The position numbers and the translations under genes were made by a program. A stretch of DNA of 64,000 nt from Basidiobolus meristosporus CBS 931.73 (lineage: Eukaryota > Basidiobolomycota > Basidiobolomycetes > Basidiobolales > Basidiobolaceae). Of the stretch, positions 44,908 to 61,217 are shown piece after piece. The stretch spans positions 124,001 to 188,000 of the forward strand of contig MCFE01000028.1 in the NCBI GenBank assembly GCA_002104905.1. Reading direction: 5' to 3'. The notes under the pieces are model-generated. The model searched no databases and was not told where the DNA came from. It was given only the letters and a program-made list of their open reading frames with translations. Numbering within the stretch: the stretch's first letter is position 1; each line of letters begins with the position of its first letter.

Positions 44908-47173
44908 ATGTCTGACTTCAACAAATTCAAGCTTCCAAGTAAAAGCACCCAAAAGCCACAACCGAGACGTAAGACTCCATTGAGATCTGGGTTTGAACAT
45001 CAGGAAGAGGAAAGCCCAACCCGGCCCCGATTTCTTTCCAAATTTAATGTATCCTCGTCCATTTTTGATAGTATAGGTATTTTACGATTCAGAGCGCCTT
45101 CGAAATGCTTTGTAGCAGCTCACTAGATAAACCATGCAATTTAATATTTTAGACAAGTTTAATTCGGAAACAAACGTAGAGAAAAGTGGGATAATTGAAG
45201 AGGACAACCTTACCGGATCGCAAGCCCCAATCTCATCTCCTTCCAGAAATGCTGTCAGTTTCGCTGCATTTGTTCGTAGAGATCCGCTTCAGATCCAGCC
45301 TTCTACTGTGAAACGCGCTAGCGATGAGGGTGCTTCTAAGGAGGAAAATGGCACGCACATTGATAAACATTTATCCAGAAAGCAAATGTTGGAAGGTGCC
45401 CAATAATCACTTTATTTCACGATGATTAAGCCTGCTTATGTCTTTTGGAATATGGTAGAATTGAACCCGACCAGCCTTGTCGACATAGCTGTTAATACTG
45501 TTAGCCCAGACAAACACAAGAAACCAGCTTGGCGAGGTATTTGTTACTGGCACGACACTTCATCCCATAGATAAGAAATGAACCTCATGCCCCCGCAGAT
45601 AATGCTTTCTCTGGATCCTATACACCACCTAATCGATATATCTTCGGGAGTCCAAAGAACGATAGACTCCCAGAGAATTGGCTAAGTCTCTCGGATGGTA
45701 CATTTTTTACCCGCCTATACACACTAGCAGAACGCTAACAATGCAAATTTATTGGTCAGACCCATCGGTGTACCCTTTTTTGACCAAGAGAGACTCATTT
45801 GGCAGGAAAGCAGGTACAAGTGACCCAACACACATGTCGGATTGCCATGTCAGTCCGGCTTCAAAATATCGATTTAATATCAAGCAAATCATCGAGAACG
45901 AATCCTCTCGGGGGCTCAAGGTATCTAAGTGGTATTATGGTTAAACTGCATGCTTTCGTTGAATGACTTTGGAAATGCCCTGCGTAAACTATTAGGAGGA
46001 GATCGAAGATTTCGTTGATAACTCGCAGGTACGTTTGAATTCCTATTAATAGATATAGCAACGCATCTCTATATTTGCTCATTGTTTTACGGAACCTCGC
46101 TCTGACTAATGCCTCTCAGTTAAGTAATTGGGGAGAGGGATGTCCAGCTACCGAGGTTCATATGTCAACTGATCCTTCCGATAATGTATGTTGCCCTTCA
46201 TTTCAGCCCTTTATCAGCACCCCGAATCTGACGCGGGCTCGATTCTTTAGCTTGACCAAGATTGCTCAGCTTCTTCCTATTTGTCTGATGTCGAAGCTCC
46301 CCAATCCCCGGTCCATCCCGGGACATCAGCACAAACCCCGGGAGGTGGGTCGGCTTGTACTACCAACGTTTGTACAACTGAATCCCATCCCATTAGTGGA
46401 AATATCTCCATAATGGAATTGGCACAAAACCCCAATTTCCTGAGCCATACGCGTAACTCCCATGATATGCCACTAGTAAGTCCGATGCAATGGCTTAATG
46501 GGGTGAAGATCCCAACCGCGTTGACGACCAGCACCAACGATCACCAGAGGAAGCGCAAGTACATGATGAGGTAAGGTGAGTTTCGTGTACAGTCAAATCC
46601 CTGACTCGTGTTTACAATCTTGCCTGGCTAGGGGCGGATATGAGGAGCGACTTGTGAACCTCTTGATCCGAGAAAAATCCGACCACGCAATATGGGCACA
46701 CGGCCTACGACGTGAAGGTATGGCATGGCTTGATGAAATCATCGCTAGATTCTCACGTCTTGATTATAGATAACCACACAGCCACCGAACGCAATCCGTC
46801 ACTTTATGTAGAAGTGTACCATGTGAAGGAAACCTATGGATCCATTATCTGTCGCTGTAGACTGCTTCCTTTGGATGCCATTAACGAGAAAGCCACGCAC
46901 ATTGATTTGCCCCCATTGGAGGATGAGTTTATTGATATACTGCTTTGTATGGAGCTCGATCCCAGTCACAGCACCCTCGCTTCTCGTCACTCGACACAGC
47001 CAGATCACGCAATTCATGTGGGAGATCTGCTGAAGATATACAAGCCTTATCAGGAGTTTACGTTCGGTTCATCAAGTATACTGGACGACTGGGAAATCCC
47101 TCGAAATGGGCTGATCGTTACTCGATTCGTGGTTCGCAGCTCCGATGTTTCGGATAGAGATAAACCCATTTGA
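44908..47173 (+). CDS. unrecognised protein, ten exons
   Basis: My reading joins exons 44908-45076, 45153-45395, 45459-45536, 45599-45697, 45760-45920, 45996-46028, 46120-46185, 46251-46570, 46632-46717 and 46770-47173. All junctions are GT-AG and the phases sum to 553 codons. The second intron donor (GTGCCC) is the weakest. Exon 6 is only 33 nt. The N-terminal 400 residues are polar and probably disordered, rich in Ser/Pro. The C-terminal 170 residues look folded (RLVNLLIREKSDHAIW, LYVEVYHVKETYGSIICRC, VGDLLKIYKPYQEF, GLIVTRFVV), with alternating beta-like segments that could be an OB-type fold. This is a guess. A nuclear scaffold or DNA-binding role would fit but is unsupported. Confidence 0.65.
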
Positions 47174-48554
47174 AGTCAGTTGAAAGTTAGAACGTTGTAC
47201 TTATCAAGCAACCTCGTGTGACTTATCCGCGAGTTGTCAAGAATAGCAGTGTAGTGTACGAGATTTGTCTATGGGTGGATGCAGCCGGTGATAGGCCAAA
47301 CCAAAAATGTCAACTTTAATCTTAATACTCTAGATATCGGTGCGTGCAAATCCTGAACCACCCTGGCAAACCTCGTGTTTTGTTTGCATCCTTGCTGATC
47401 TCGAGGCTCACATCGCTGCTGTTGATAGGGAGTATGAAAAGGGTTAGAAAACTAGTATTACAAACCATTACTTTAGGCTTTGTTACGAGAATTCACCAAT
47501 ACGTGAATGGGGACAAATAAACCTCAACAAAACATGCTATCTGTTGTCTGACATTTCGTTGCTGCTGTAAACCATTTCATCACACCAAGTTGTTTTTATA
47601 CTTGATCCCACACACGGCCAACTTGAAGATCTCCGCCTTTTCAATACTACACATTCTGAGTCAATATTTAGTATGTGGGTAGCAATGCTCATCACAAGAG
47701 TGCATTATGAAGTTACATAGCATTATCAATCCTAGAAATGTGTTGTAGAATTGCACTTCATCACATACTTACTCATCCCATCCTTTCCTTATTGGAATAG
47801 CACCTACCTTGTCACATACTTGCTCATCTTTATTTGAGTGGTTGACCTAGAAATTAGCTCTTTGAATTCATACTATGTGAGAATAACTTGGAGCAGTAAG
47901 AGGGATGAGAAAAGGTAGGGACAATAGCAAAGAAGAATAAAATCCAGGGTTGAAATATACAATAGTCATTTCCAAGGTTAAGCAATCTACCAACAATCCA
48001 ATGATTGAAAATGAGGATAAAAATAAACAAATGAATTTAGCAGAAAATATGCACAAGTAGTTGGTTACAAGCCGAAACGAATAAAATGAACAAGGGGGAG
48101 CCTAAATGCATCAATTGCATAGATAGATCCATAGACGATGTGCTAATATCCACCAGCAATGAGAAGCATAGATTGAGAACCCTTCGCCAATTTCCACGTT
48201 TGTTGGAGTTCATTTGTCTTACCTTCGTGGGACATCTCGGGGACGCAAGTTATATTTAGAAAACCGGACCCAATGCAAATCCTTTTCAATATTGGCAGTT
48301 ACATCAACAAACCTGAATTGCCACCTGAGTTGCCACCTCTCTTAATCTAGATTAAGTTGGTTGATTTGACCTAAACCAATTGGAAATGGGCAGCATGACA
48401 GTACAACGCCAACTTCATCAGCTTCACATGCGGTATTCCAAGTCAAAAAAATTTTCCTACCCATTGGCCTCCGTTCCTACTAATTGCTATAAGCCATCGT
48501 ATTTTGGACAGCGCCCTTTGTCCAATTTCCTCGTATTTTGCTTTCGTTTGTAAG
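47174..48554. other. 1.38-kb AT-rich intergenic region
   Basis: No gene recognised. A short direct repeat (TCACATACTTACTCATC and TCACATACTTGCTCATC) occurs near 47760-47830. Open frames here are short and compositionally random. The right end holds the promoter of the phosphotransferase gene. Confidence 0.55.
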
Positions 48555-50131
48555 ATGTTTGAGAGGTTTCGGTTTGGAAAACAGTCCGGTTACGTATCAG
48601 AGGAGGCGTTAAACAATCTCCGCTTCTACAAATATGCTGCGGAAGACAAGTCCTACATCAGCCATTACATTCTTCGCCACTACTGGAATTATGTGGTCGA
48701 GTTGTTTCCACTATGGATGGCGTCAGTATTGTGCTTCCCTCACCGAAACCCGTCAAGCCTTTTCTAATCCTCGCTCACTTTAGGCCAAATTTGATAACTT
48801 TGTGCGGGCTAGGCTTTGTCGTCATTAATTTCATATGTGTTCTAATCTACACACCCGACCTCGAGACACCCGCCCCTTCTTGGGTCTACTTCAGGTAGAG
48901 TTAGACTCCAAACATTATGAACGCTCCTCATTCTAAGTGTATATCTTAGTTTTGCCTTGGGGATCTGGCTTTATTCAACCTTTGACAATGTCGATGGTAA
49001 ACAGGCTCGTCGAACTGGCACCTCTTCTCCTCTTGGCGAACTCTTTGACCATGGCTGCGACGCGCTCAACTGTTCTATTGGTGGGATAGTCCAAGCAGCC
49101 GGATTAGGACTAGGGTTCAGTTGGTACACCGTTCTGATCACCGCTATGAGTATGTATTGGGTTTTCCTCTCTCACTGGGTCTTTGCAAGTAACACTTCAA
49201 CGTCGACAACTATAGCCACCATTCCTTTCTATCTATCCACTTGGGAGGAATATCATACCGGAGTTTTGTACCTCGGCGTAGTTAACGGACCTACCGAGGG
49301 TCTCATAATATCTTGTCTTACAATGATCCTAACCGGAATCTACGGTACAAACTGTATTTGGTCCTTAGAATAAGCATTCTTGGGTCTAACGCTTATATTA
49401 GGCCCCCAAATGTGGAGAACTTCTATTCATGATATCTTGGGTAACTCCACACCTGGGTTCATTCCGGAGAGCGCCATTCTTCTTGATGCGGTCTTTGTCG
49501 TTATGTACGCCTTGTTGTTTGTAGCTGTTGCCCCAGCAAGGTAGGTCACCCCCAGACGCCTACTGATGATTTGGTGATTTACACTTCATATACATAGTTT
49601 CATCGCTGTTTACAAGACATGCCAGAGCAAATACCAGGACTACACCACCGCCTTAACTCAACTGCTCCCCATGACAGTGTACCTGGCCAGCACCTATTTG
49701 TGGCTTGCGTCGCCTTACTCGTATATACTGGAGAACCACTTGATCCTTTTCATTCTGACCATAGGAATCGTGTTCGGACGTATGGCCACCAAGATCATCC
49801 TGTCCCACGTTACTAAGAGCAGATTTCCTATGTACACAGTATTAATGCTGCCGATCGTAGTTGGCGCACTGCTGACCAATATACCTTATGTCCTTGGAAT
49901 GTAAGTTTACTTTGGACGCTTGTTGCACCTTGTGCATCTTACTCAACTGTTCTCGTGAACGATAGGCAACCACTCCTTGGCCCAGTCACCGAGCTGTGGT
50001 ATCTGATCCTGTTCTTCATCTTCTCCGCTGCTGCCTACACCAACTGGGCTCTGTTAGTGATCGACAGCTTCTGCACACATCTTGGAATCAGTTGTCTAAC
50101 GATCACCAGCAGACCCTACAACAGACTGTGA
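48555..50131 (+). CDS. CPT1/EPT1-like: CDP-choline/ethanolamine phosphotransferase (CPT1/EPT1 family)
   Basis: Transfers phosphocholine or phosphoethanolamine from CDP-alcohol to diacylglycerol, the last step of the Kennedy pathway in the ER. Six exons: 48555-48721, 48784-48894, 48950-49344, 49402-49540, 49598-49900, 49966-50131, giving 426 residues. The CDP-alcohol phosphotransferase signature is complete: DGKQARRTGTSSPLGELFDH followed by GCD, with all conserved Asp/Gly/Arg positions. About eight to ten hydrophobic segments surround it. The ATG at 48555 is chosen because the upstream extension starts at a TTG. Choline versus ethanolamine preference cannot be told from sequence. Confidence 0.93.
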
Positions 50132-50468
50132 AAATAGAAAAGCGATTACATCTGTTGCGCCCACAGACGGATGTTGTACCAACAATATTTATTTTGTCAC
50201 TAACCCAGCCCAGTCTACTAATAATCTCGTCAAGTCAATAAAGTCCATTTCCATGTCCGAATGCAATCAACTGAACCACTGGCTATCGCCGAGGATCCCT
50301 GGATTCGGCTTTTTTTTAGCCAAATTTTTTTTGGCATTTTTTTTTCTTTTTGACTGGGTAAACGAGGCGGATTCGGGGTGGTGGTGAATGAATAGACACC
50401 AAGCGTGGACATCCCAAAATACTTCGGTGGAAATAGTTCGTTCGTACTCTCGTTAATAATAATACGCC
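50132..50468. other. intergenic with poly-T tracts
   Basis: 337 bp with several T-runs near 50310-50350, including a small inverted repeat GCCAAA/TTTGGC separated by five T. It probably contains the 3' end of the phosphotransferase gene and the promoter of the next gene. Confidence 0.5.
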
Positions 50469-51050
50469 ATGACAAATCCTCTGGAGCAATTGGCCAACAC
50501 AAACACCTGCGGTTCCCTCATTTTCTGCAAGGAATGCGGAAACCTTCTGGACATGTTGGGTGACAACGACATCATTGTATGCGGCATGTGTGGACTCACC
50601 CAGAAGACTGACGGTGGGACTTGACCTTCCTTAACCATTGCTAGAAGTCTGGTTTCTGACGTAGTGTTTTTGCTTAGCTTTCGGCGACTTTGAGGTGATC
50701 ACACGTAGTAGTGAGCACGCTTTCCCTTCAGCCCTGAAAAACAAGCGCTCTCTGGTTCAGCAGCAACCCAAGAAGCGTGAAGCCGCAGCCACGGTACTTT
50801 CCCCCTGCTAACACGAAAAATGCCCACCAGCAACTAACCCTCCGCTCCAACAACAGATCAAAGAGAAATGTCCCAAGTGTGGTGCGCCCGAAATGTCCTT
50901 CCATACCATGCAGCTTCGTTCGGCTGATGAAGGACAGACCGTTTTCTACAACTGTACGAAATGCGGGTATGTAGCCAATAGTGCCTCCTCATGTTCAGTG
51001 GTTTCTGACGCTTTCTTTCCTCTAGTTACAAATACTCCATCAACAGTTAA
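50469..51050 (+). CDS. RPA12: RNA polymerase I subunit A12.2
   Basis: Small zinc-ribbon subunit of RNA polymerase I, needed for RNA cleavage and termination in rRNA synthesis. Four exons: 50469-50613, 50678-50793, 50857-50966, 51026-51050, giving 131 residues. The N-terminal ribbon is CKECGNLL...CGMCG (about 20-42). The C-terminal TFIIS-like ribbon has CPKCGAPE, the catalytic acidic RSADEGQT hairpin, and CTKCGYKY. The N-terminal ribbon and length fit A12.2 better than Rpb9 or C11, although C11 is a close alternative. The start is the only ATG in frame before the first ribbon. The A34.5 gene lies tail to tail with it. Confidence 0.87.
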
Positions 51051-51325
51051 TTCTCTGGGCGTCCGATGGTTTTCCTACTTTATTTCTCGGGTGTTGCGGG
51101 ATCACTGGTTCCGTTAGACGATTTCATTTGATTGCAATGTATAGACAACGAAAAGTATTCTGAATAAATCTTGCCGACATACTTCCTCTCTACAAATGAG
51201 TCGATGGTGTATTTATTCAATTCTAATTGGAAGTAATATAATGTACGTCATTACAGTTACAGTAAACGGGGCTTTGATGGGCGGTGGTCAATGAGGTTTA
51301 TGGGTGGTTCGTCAAGAGGAGGAGA

Positions 51326-52318
51326 TCACTGATGCTTGGACTTCTTCTTGGCGCTCTTCTCTTTCTTGGGCTTCTTGGATTTTTGGGGAGTCGAAGGTGT
51401 ACTCTCAACCTCGGCAATCTCCCTCTTCTCCCCTAAAACGCGGGTCAGTATTGAGGTTGACGCCGTGCGAAATGGATGGCATTCCTACCTGTGTCGAAGC
51501 CATAGGGTTTGAATCGCATTTTAAGTCCTTCGGGGTGGGCGCGTGGGACGTATTCACGGTCACGAATGGTGGTGGCAACTTCGGTCGAGTCAGGGATATC
51601 GACTTTCTGAACGAGATTGAGCTTGCGAGCGAACTTGGTAGGGGCTAATCAACAATAAATCTTGCTTGAGAACCCAGTATTCCACTGCCAATGCGACTTC
51701 CTAACGATCCTTACCGCTAGTGTACTTGCTTCCCTTGGCACCGTTAGGCAACAGACAGTACATGGCGTCCATCTCTTGACCGCCTCTGGAGTTGGATTTT
51801 TCGTTATCCTCCAGGACTTCAAAGAGCTCGTATTCCCGCTCGGCAGCAGCCTTCAAACTGCCGATTTTCTTCTCCTTCCCTTCGGGGAGTTTGATCTTAA
51901 GGCCGTTCAGTTGCTCTGCAGAAATCTTTCGAGAAGTCAATCGGACTAAATCACTTGAACTACCGAGAAGTACCCTTCAAACTTACATCGAGTGGAACAC
52001 GAATCAACCACAGTTCTTTGTCGTCGCCGATCTCTGACAGTTGGAACGGGGTTTCCTGGGTGAATTTGGCCAAGGCGAAATCTTCGGGTGGTTGATATTC
52101 CCTAGGAAGCAATTCACGTTGGTTTAGTCAAGTTTCTAGCCTCCAGGGCTGGCCGACAAACGGGTGCCGGACACCGGCCCGAACTTGGGGAAATGCTTAC
52201 ATGTTGTCTAGTGGACCTTCTCTATCTGGAGTACTTGGGGAAATAAAACAAAAATAAAAAGGTTACCCACATATTTGGGAATGGTACGAATTTGTTGGTT
52301 AAGCAGGGTTTTTTTCAT
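51326..52318 (-). CDS. RPA34: RNA polymerase I subunit A34.5 (RPA34)
   Basis: Partner of A49 in the Pol I-specific TFIIF-like heterodimer. Minus-strand exons: 52101-51987, 51925-51715, 51644-51489 and 51432-51326, preceded by an exon ending at 52201 (GPLDN). A further first exon from ATG at 52318 with donor near 52267 would give MKKTLL...; that N-terminus is uncertain. Landmarks: YQPPEDF, DDKELWLIRVPLDI (family hallmark ELWLIRxP), LNGLKIKLPEGKEKKIG, then HPEGLKMRFKPYGFDTG, and a lysine-rich tail (KKSKKPKKEKSAKKKSK) ending at 51326. The fold is the triple-barrel dimerisation half; the basic tail fits a nucleolar protein. Confidence 0.78.
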
Positions 52319-52595
52319 CCCGATTTTTTTTTCTTACACATTCAGTCACAAAAGTCGTCTAAGTTATGCAAATTGCCGAATGGTCGAGTGTTGCTTGGTA
52401 GCGAAACATTTATGTGGTCTTTGGGTGGAGTTCTAGTTGGAACCTATTGTATGTATGGGTCATTATGGCGGTAGGAGAGACTTATGTAAGTGTGAGGAAA
52501 CCAAGAAAAATAGGACAATAATTGAACAGGTGAATGATGTGGTTACAAAAAGTGCACTGAGGTCACAAATATGATAGGGAGAAGCGCATCACGGC

Positions 52596-56538
<3,943 letters not shown>

Positions 56539-56780
56539 TGCTTTATTTACTTTGTTGAGTTTGATTGTTCCTCCTCTCAACCCACTGTATTAATTGTAAA
56601 TAAACGACCTACCCTTTGCTATGTTAGACCAGGTTGATTGCTTGAAAGGGGGTCAGATTTCGATTATGATTAATTGCATCCCACCGATTGTGCGATTATG
56701 CGATTGAACGAATGGTCTATATAATTGGTGTGAATGGCGGTTACGATGGTGCTTCAGGAATACCTCTTTCCCTCAGAACA

Positions 56781-57662
56781 ATGGAGTTGCCGCTGATTCA
56801 ATATAAACGCTCAGAATACATCGAGACGGTATGCTAAGACGTGATTCCCTCCAATTACCCTCCCGCCACGTATTTACTGATGATGCGCAACGTAGGATAC
56901 TGGAAATAAAGTCAGCCGAAAGTCGGTTATCTGTGGCAGTCAAAATATTATTCTTGGAGGAAAAGTAGGAATGCTTTGGGGATAGCAGAATCCCGAATCC
57001 AAACTATGTACTAAGATGACAACTGACCTAGACAATCATCCAAACAAACTGCGTGATTCGCGGTGATCTAAGGAGAACCGGCGGTGGCCACGCGGTGGTA
57101 GTAGCCATCGGGAGATACTGCCTGCTTTCCCAAGGCTCGGTCATCCGTCCTCCTTATAAGACATACAAAGGGTACGAAGCGGTGTACATTGTATTTGGTG
57201 GTGCAATATCTTAGCGTTTGAAAACCACAGGATTTTCAGCTACTATCCGATGAAGATTGGTGACCACGTATCTATCGGCGAAGGCAGCATTATCGAAGCA
57301 GCAACCATTGGATCCTACGTACACATTGGCAAGAACTGTATAATTGTAAATATACGTAATCAAGGCAACCGTGTATGCTATCCATCCACTGACCAGAATG
57401 GCTGCCATTCTAGGGACGCTTTGCCATCATCAAGGATTGCTGCAAGATAGAGGATAACACGGTGATTCCGCCCAACACCGTGGTTCCCTCGTTTTCTGTC
57501 TATTCCGGATCGCCAGGTTTGTGGACCATCTTTGATGTGGGGGCAACCTTAGGCTAACGGGCCATTTTAGGAGTATTTGTTGACGAGCTGCCGGAGTCCA
57601 CTCAAGAGATGTTTGAGGCCCGAACCAAAGATTATTACTCAAAGTTTACTCCAGGAGAATAG
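56781..57662 (+). CDS. DCTN5: dynactin subunit p25 (DCTN5)
   Basis: Left-handed beta-helix protein of the dynactin pointed-end complex, which links dynein to cargo such as early endosomes. Six exons: 56781-56828, 56896-56964, 57032-57171, 57231-57345, 57414-57516, 57571-57662, giving 188 residues. Family landmarks: [72 protein letters not shown] and [17 protein letters not shown]. The hexapeptide repeats make the helix. A TATA-like CTATATAATT lies about 60 bp upstream. The length matches known p25 proteins. Confidence 0.93.
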
Positions 57663-58028
57663 GCGGAGGGAATGGTCTGTGAAATCCCTCGTTGCTTTCT
57701 GCGAGGCGGAGGATGTTCTTGTAATCTACCTAATTTTAATCACTATATTCTGGAATAAAGCGCCTTGCTTATATTGCCAAATTGGCCAACCCAACGAAAA
57801 ACAAACCATCCTCGAACACCCGAGTCATAGAGCATCTGAAAAAATTCGACACTTGCGATTGGTAGAGCAGATTTCTACAAATTGCCACATGTCAGATTGT
57901 GTGCCTTCCTCTTTTCTGCATTCTCATCCGTTTCCTCACGAGTGGTTAGTATCTGAGCAGCATTCAGTTGAATCCATCAAACAACGAATACTTACTTACA
58001 CCTTACTTCGCAGGGATAGTATTTCAAA
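57663..58028. promoter_or_regulatory. upstream region of the uL6 gene
   Basis: 366 bp. The end, TTACACCTTACTTCGCAG at 57997-58014 just before the ATG, looks like a 3' splice site, so a 5'-UTR intron is likely, as is common for ribosomal protein genes. No other element recognised. Confidence 0.45.
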
Positions 58029-58598
58029 ATGAAGGATATCTACAAGGAAGAAGAACTCACCATCCCTGAGGGCGTTACTGTTGACGTCAAGGCCAGAGTT
58101 GTCCGTGTCAAGGGTCCCCGTGGTACTCTCAGCAAGGACTTCCACCATGTCAACATGGATATCAAGAAGATCAGCGCCACCAAGATCCGCCTTGTTATCT
58201 GGCACGGTGCCCGCAAGCATGTTGCTTGCCTTCGTACTATTCGCTCCCTCATCCAAAACATGATCACCGGTGTTACCAAGGGATTCCTTTACAAGATGCG
58301 CTTTGTATATGCCCATTTCCCCATCAACGTTAACATCACTGATGACGGTAAATTCGTCGAAATCCGTAACTTCTTGGGTGAGAAGGTTATCCGCAAGGTT
58401 CAAATGCTTGAGGGTGTTACCATCCAGCACTCCGAGAGCCAAAAGGACGAGATCATCCTCCAAGGTAACTCTCTCGAGAACGTCTCTCAATCCGCCGCTT
58501 CTATCCAGCAATCTACCCTTGCCAAGAACAAGGATATCCGTAAGTTCTTGGATGGTATCTACGTTTCTGAGAAGACCAACGTCGTTCTCGAGGACTAA
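58029..58598 (+). CDS. RPL9: 60S ribosomal protein uL6 (L9)
   Basis: Structural protein of the large ribosomal subunit near the sarcin-ricin loop. 189 residues in one uninterrupted coding exon. Two uL6 domains are visible: [17 protein letters not shown], then the conserved [17 protein letters not shown] and [20 protein letters not shown]. Its C-terminal [15 protein letters not shown] is typical. Codon use is strongly biased (GTC/GTT, CTC, AAG, GAG), as expected for a highly expressed gene. This bias also creates a 202-codon antisense frame, which is not a gene. Confidence 0.97.
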   Translation: MKDIYKEEELTIPEGVTVDVKARVVRVKGPRGTLSKDFHHVNMDIKKISATKIRLVIWHGARKHVACLRTIRSLIQNMITGVTKGFLYKMRFVYAHFPINVNITDDGKFVEIRNFLGEKVIRKVQMLEGVTIQHSESQKDEIILQGNSLENVSQSAASIQQSTLAKNKDIRKFLDGIYVSEKTNVVLED

Positions 58599-58848
58599 AC
58601 CCAATATTAGAGTGAAGTTTGGAAACTATCATTTGGTACTCCTGATGAAAAATAATCACATCCTTCCTTTATAAATATACAACTCATTGAATAAACTAGT
58701 ATGAGTGAATGTCACATCGTTTGTCCAATCAGAACCCGGGCTGAGTCTACATATGGTGACTCTTTTGGGTGATGTCAATGCTATTCGTCATGGATTGTTT
58801 ATATTCTGGTGGCCTTATTGTTGTTTCTTGGTTGCCTTTCCCTTCGAC

Positions 58849-61217
58849 ATGGCTGAAGATATACCTACCCAGAGCAACTTCGACCCGCTAAGCAGGGTCA
58901 ATACTACCACCACACTAAGTTTCCTTAGGTATCACAGGGATCAGTTGGCTGGGAAGCCGGTGAATTATTATGCTGACTATGTTCTAGTCTTCAAGTATAA
59001 CACTCCAGCCTCGAAAGCCACCTCAGAAGAGCGTCAGAAAGATGAGCAGCAAGCAATCTTAAGCTTTGAAAAGCTTACTACCAAACTTCGTAAAGCTGGT
59101 TTGGAATTCGAAGCCAGAAAAGGATCTTCGGGGAAACTTCTGCTGTTTATTATGTGTCCGGTGGCAAGAGTGAAGCAGGAGCTTGAAAACTCTAGGTACT
59201 TTATCATGTATGTCGGTATCATGGTGATCCCTTTCTTATCCTTTTGTTCCATAGAGTCCAAGATTGGCTTTCAGGCGTTAGTGTGTCGCCTGTTGAAAGA
59301 GGTGGTAGTATTGCTCGTTCTCTCAGCGAAAAAAGCGCTGATCTTACCGATTCCGAGCGCCTTCGCTTGGTCCATCGTATTATAGTGGGCGCTGAAGAGG
59401 ACGGGTGTGCTGGGCTTGATCCTGAAAGTGTAGACGAAGTTGATGCGTTATTTCCCATTCATGATCGCAAGTATAACAAGGTAGCTTATACATAGTATAC
59501 ATTGAGATGAATCTTCCACTAGACAATATTGGCTTGAACTTTCAGAAATGGCTTAAAAAATGGTCTACATCATGGCGAATCAAACAGGACGACTTACAGG
59601 ACTTACGAAACCATTTCGGTGAAACGGTACTCTTACTTTCCCTGTTGTTGTGTGATCAAACCATTGACAATTTATCGTGCACTTCAGATTGCTTTTTATT
59701 TCGAATTTCTCCAGTACTATTTCTTCTCGTTGGCTATTCCAACCGCCGCCGGCATGCTTGCTTACTTCATGAACGGTGAATTCTCCATCGTGTTCTCTGC
59801 TTTTACTGTTGGTTGGGGAGTCGTGTTTTTGGAGTTATGGAAACGACGTGAACGTGAATTGGCCATTTGGTGGAATGTTAGAAACTGCTCCAAAGTAGAG
59901 CAGCGTAGATCAGCATACGTCCCTTCTAGCACCGTGCGGGACTCAATCACCGGCGAGACTATTTATTACACTCCTCTATGGGAGTCGTGGGGCAAAAGAG
60001 CAGCTACCATCCCCGTTATTATCTTGGGAGGACTGTTGTTTTCATTGGTAGTTGGTATAGTTTTTGCTGTGGAGGTATTCCTTAACGAGCTTTATCAAGG
60101 ACCATTCCACGAGTACTTGGTCCTGTTCCCAGTCATACTTTATTCTGCCAGTATCCCATATCTCAGCCAAGTGTATACGGATTTGGCGCGCAAACTCAAC
60201 GACTTCGAAAACCACGAAACCGACTCTGAGTATAATGCCTTTTTAACCTACAAAGTGTGCTTGGTGAACTTCCTGGTTGGATTTCTGTCAATCTTCTTGG
60301 TCGCGTGGGTGTACATCCCCCAAAAGGAGAGGTTAGAACAACTGATTGTTAGCACCTCTTCCATCAAAACTGTCCACAGCAGCGTTGGACCGGAGAGACT
60401 CCAGGCACAACTTATGTACTTCGTGTTGACTGCTCAGGCGATCAGCTTTGCTACAGAAGTGATAGTCCCCATAGCAACCAGATATGCAGCCACCAAGGCC
60501 CAGAGCATCAAGGAGAAAGTCATCAAAACGTCTACTAGCGAAGAACAAGATGAGTTTGTCCGTGAAGACGAAAAAGATTTTATCAGCAGAATCATCTCAG
60601 AAAGCAAACTACCACAATACGATGTTTATGAGGATTATGCTGAGATGGTCACCCAGTTTGGCTACGTTACCCTGTTCTCCACCATTTGGACTTTAACCCC
60701 ACTAGCCGCATTTGTTAACAACTGGGTTGAGATGAGATCAGACGCAGCCAAAATATGTATCAATACCAGGCGCCCCATTCCCAGCCGAACGGATACCATC
60801 GGCCCATGGCTAGATAATCTAAGCATACTCACCTGGTTATCGTCGTTGACTAACACTGTTCTCGTTTACCAATTCCGCCATTGGAATCAGCAAGTGAACC
60901 ATGACTCGTACTCGTACACCCATCGAGTGATCTACGGGATTGTAATTGCAGTATTGGCGGAGCACACTTTCTTCCTGTTTAGACATTTTATTAGAGTTGT
61001 CGTGAAATCGGTTCCCAGTTGGGTCGACGAAATAGTCCGGAAAGAGGAATACGAAATGAAGCAAGAGATCCTGAAGTCTAGTCAAACTGCCGTCAACCAA
61101 GCAGGTGCAAGTCAGGTCGCCGCTGAGGCTAACACCGAAACCCCTGTTCCATATGGTTTCCAACAAGCAGTGGATATTGGCATTTCCGAGATCCAAGGTT
61201 CCTTCAAGAATTCTTGA
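58849..61217 (+). CDS. anoctamin/TMEM16 family membrane protein (Ist2-like)
   Basis: Family members are Ca2+-activated lipid scramblases or ER-plasma membrane tethers. Four exons: 58849-59195, 59255-59480, 59546-59626, 59688-61217, giving 727 residues. The N-terminal cytosolic domain (YADYVLVFKYN, LTTKLRKAGLEFEARKG) resembles fungal anoctamins. The transition KKWSTSWRIKQDDLQDLRNHFGE precedes the first membrane helix, as in the family. About ten hydrophobic segments follow (YYFFSLAIPTAAGMLAYF, VIILGGLLFSLVVGIVFAV, TLFSTIWTLTPLAAFVNNW). YAEMVTQFGYVTLFS and NNWVEMRSDAAKIC are the conserved region with acidic residues. The C-terminal tail is short and lacks the long basic Ist2 tether. Confidence 0.92.

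Noticed and set aside
57996-58604. 202-codon minus-strand frame covering the uL6 gene
   Set aside because: It is the exact antisense of a strongly codon-biased ribosomal protein gene, which commonly leaves the opposite strand open. No family resemblance.
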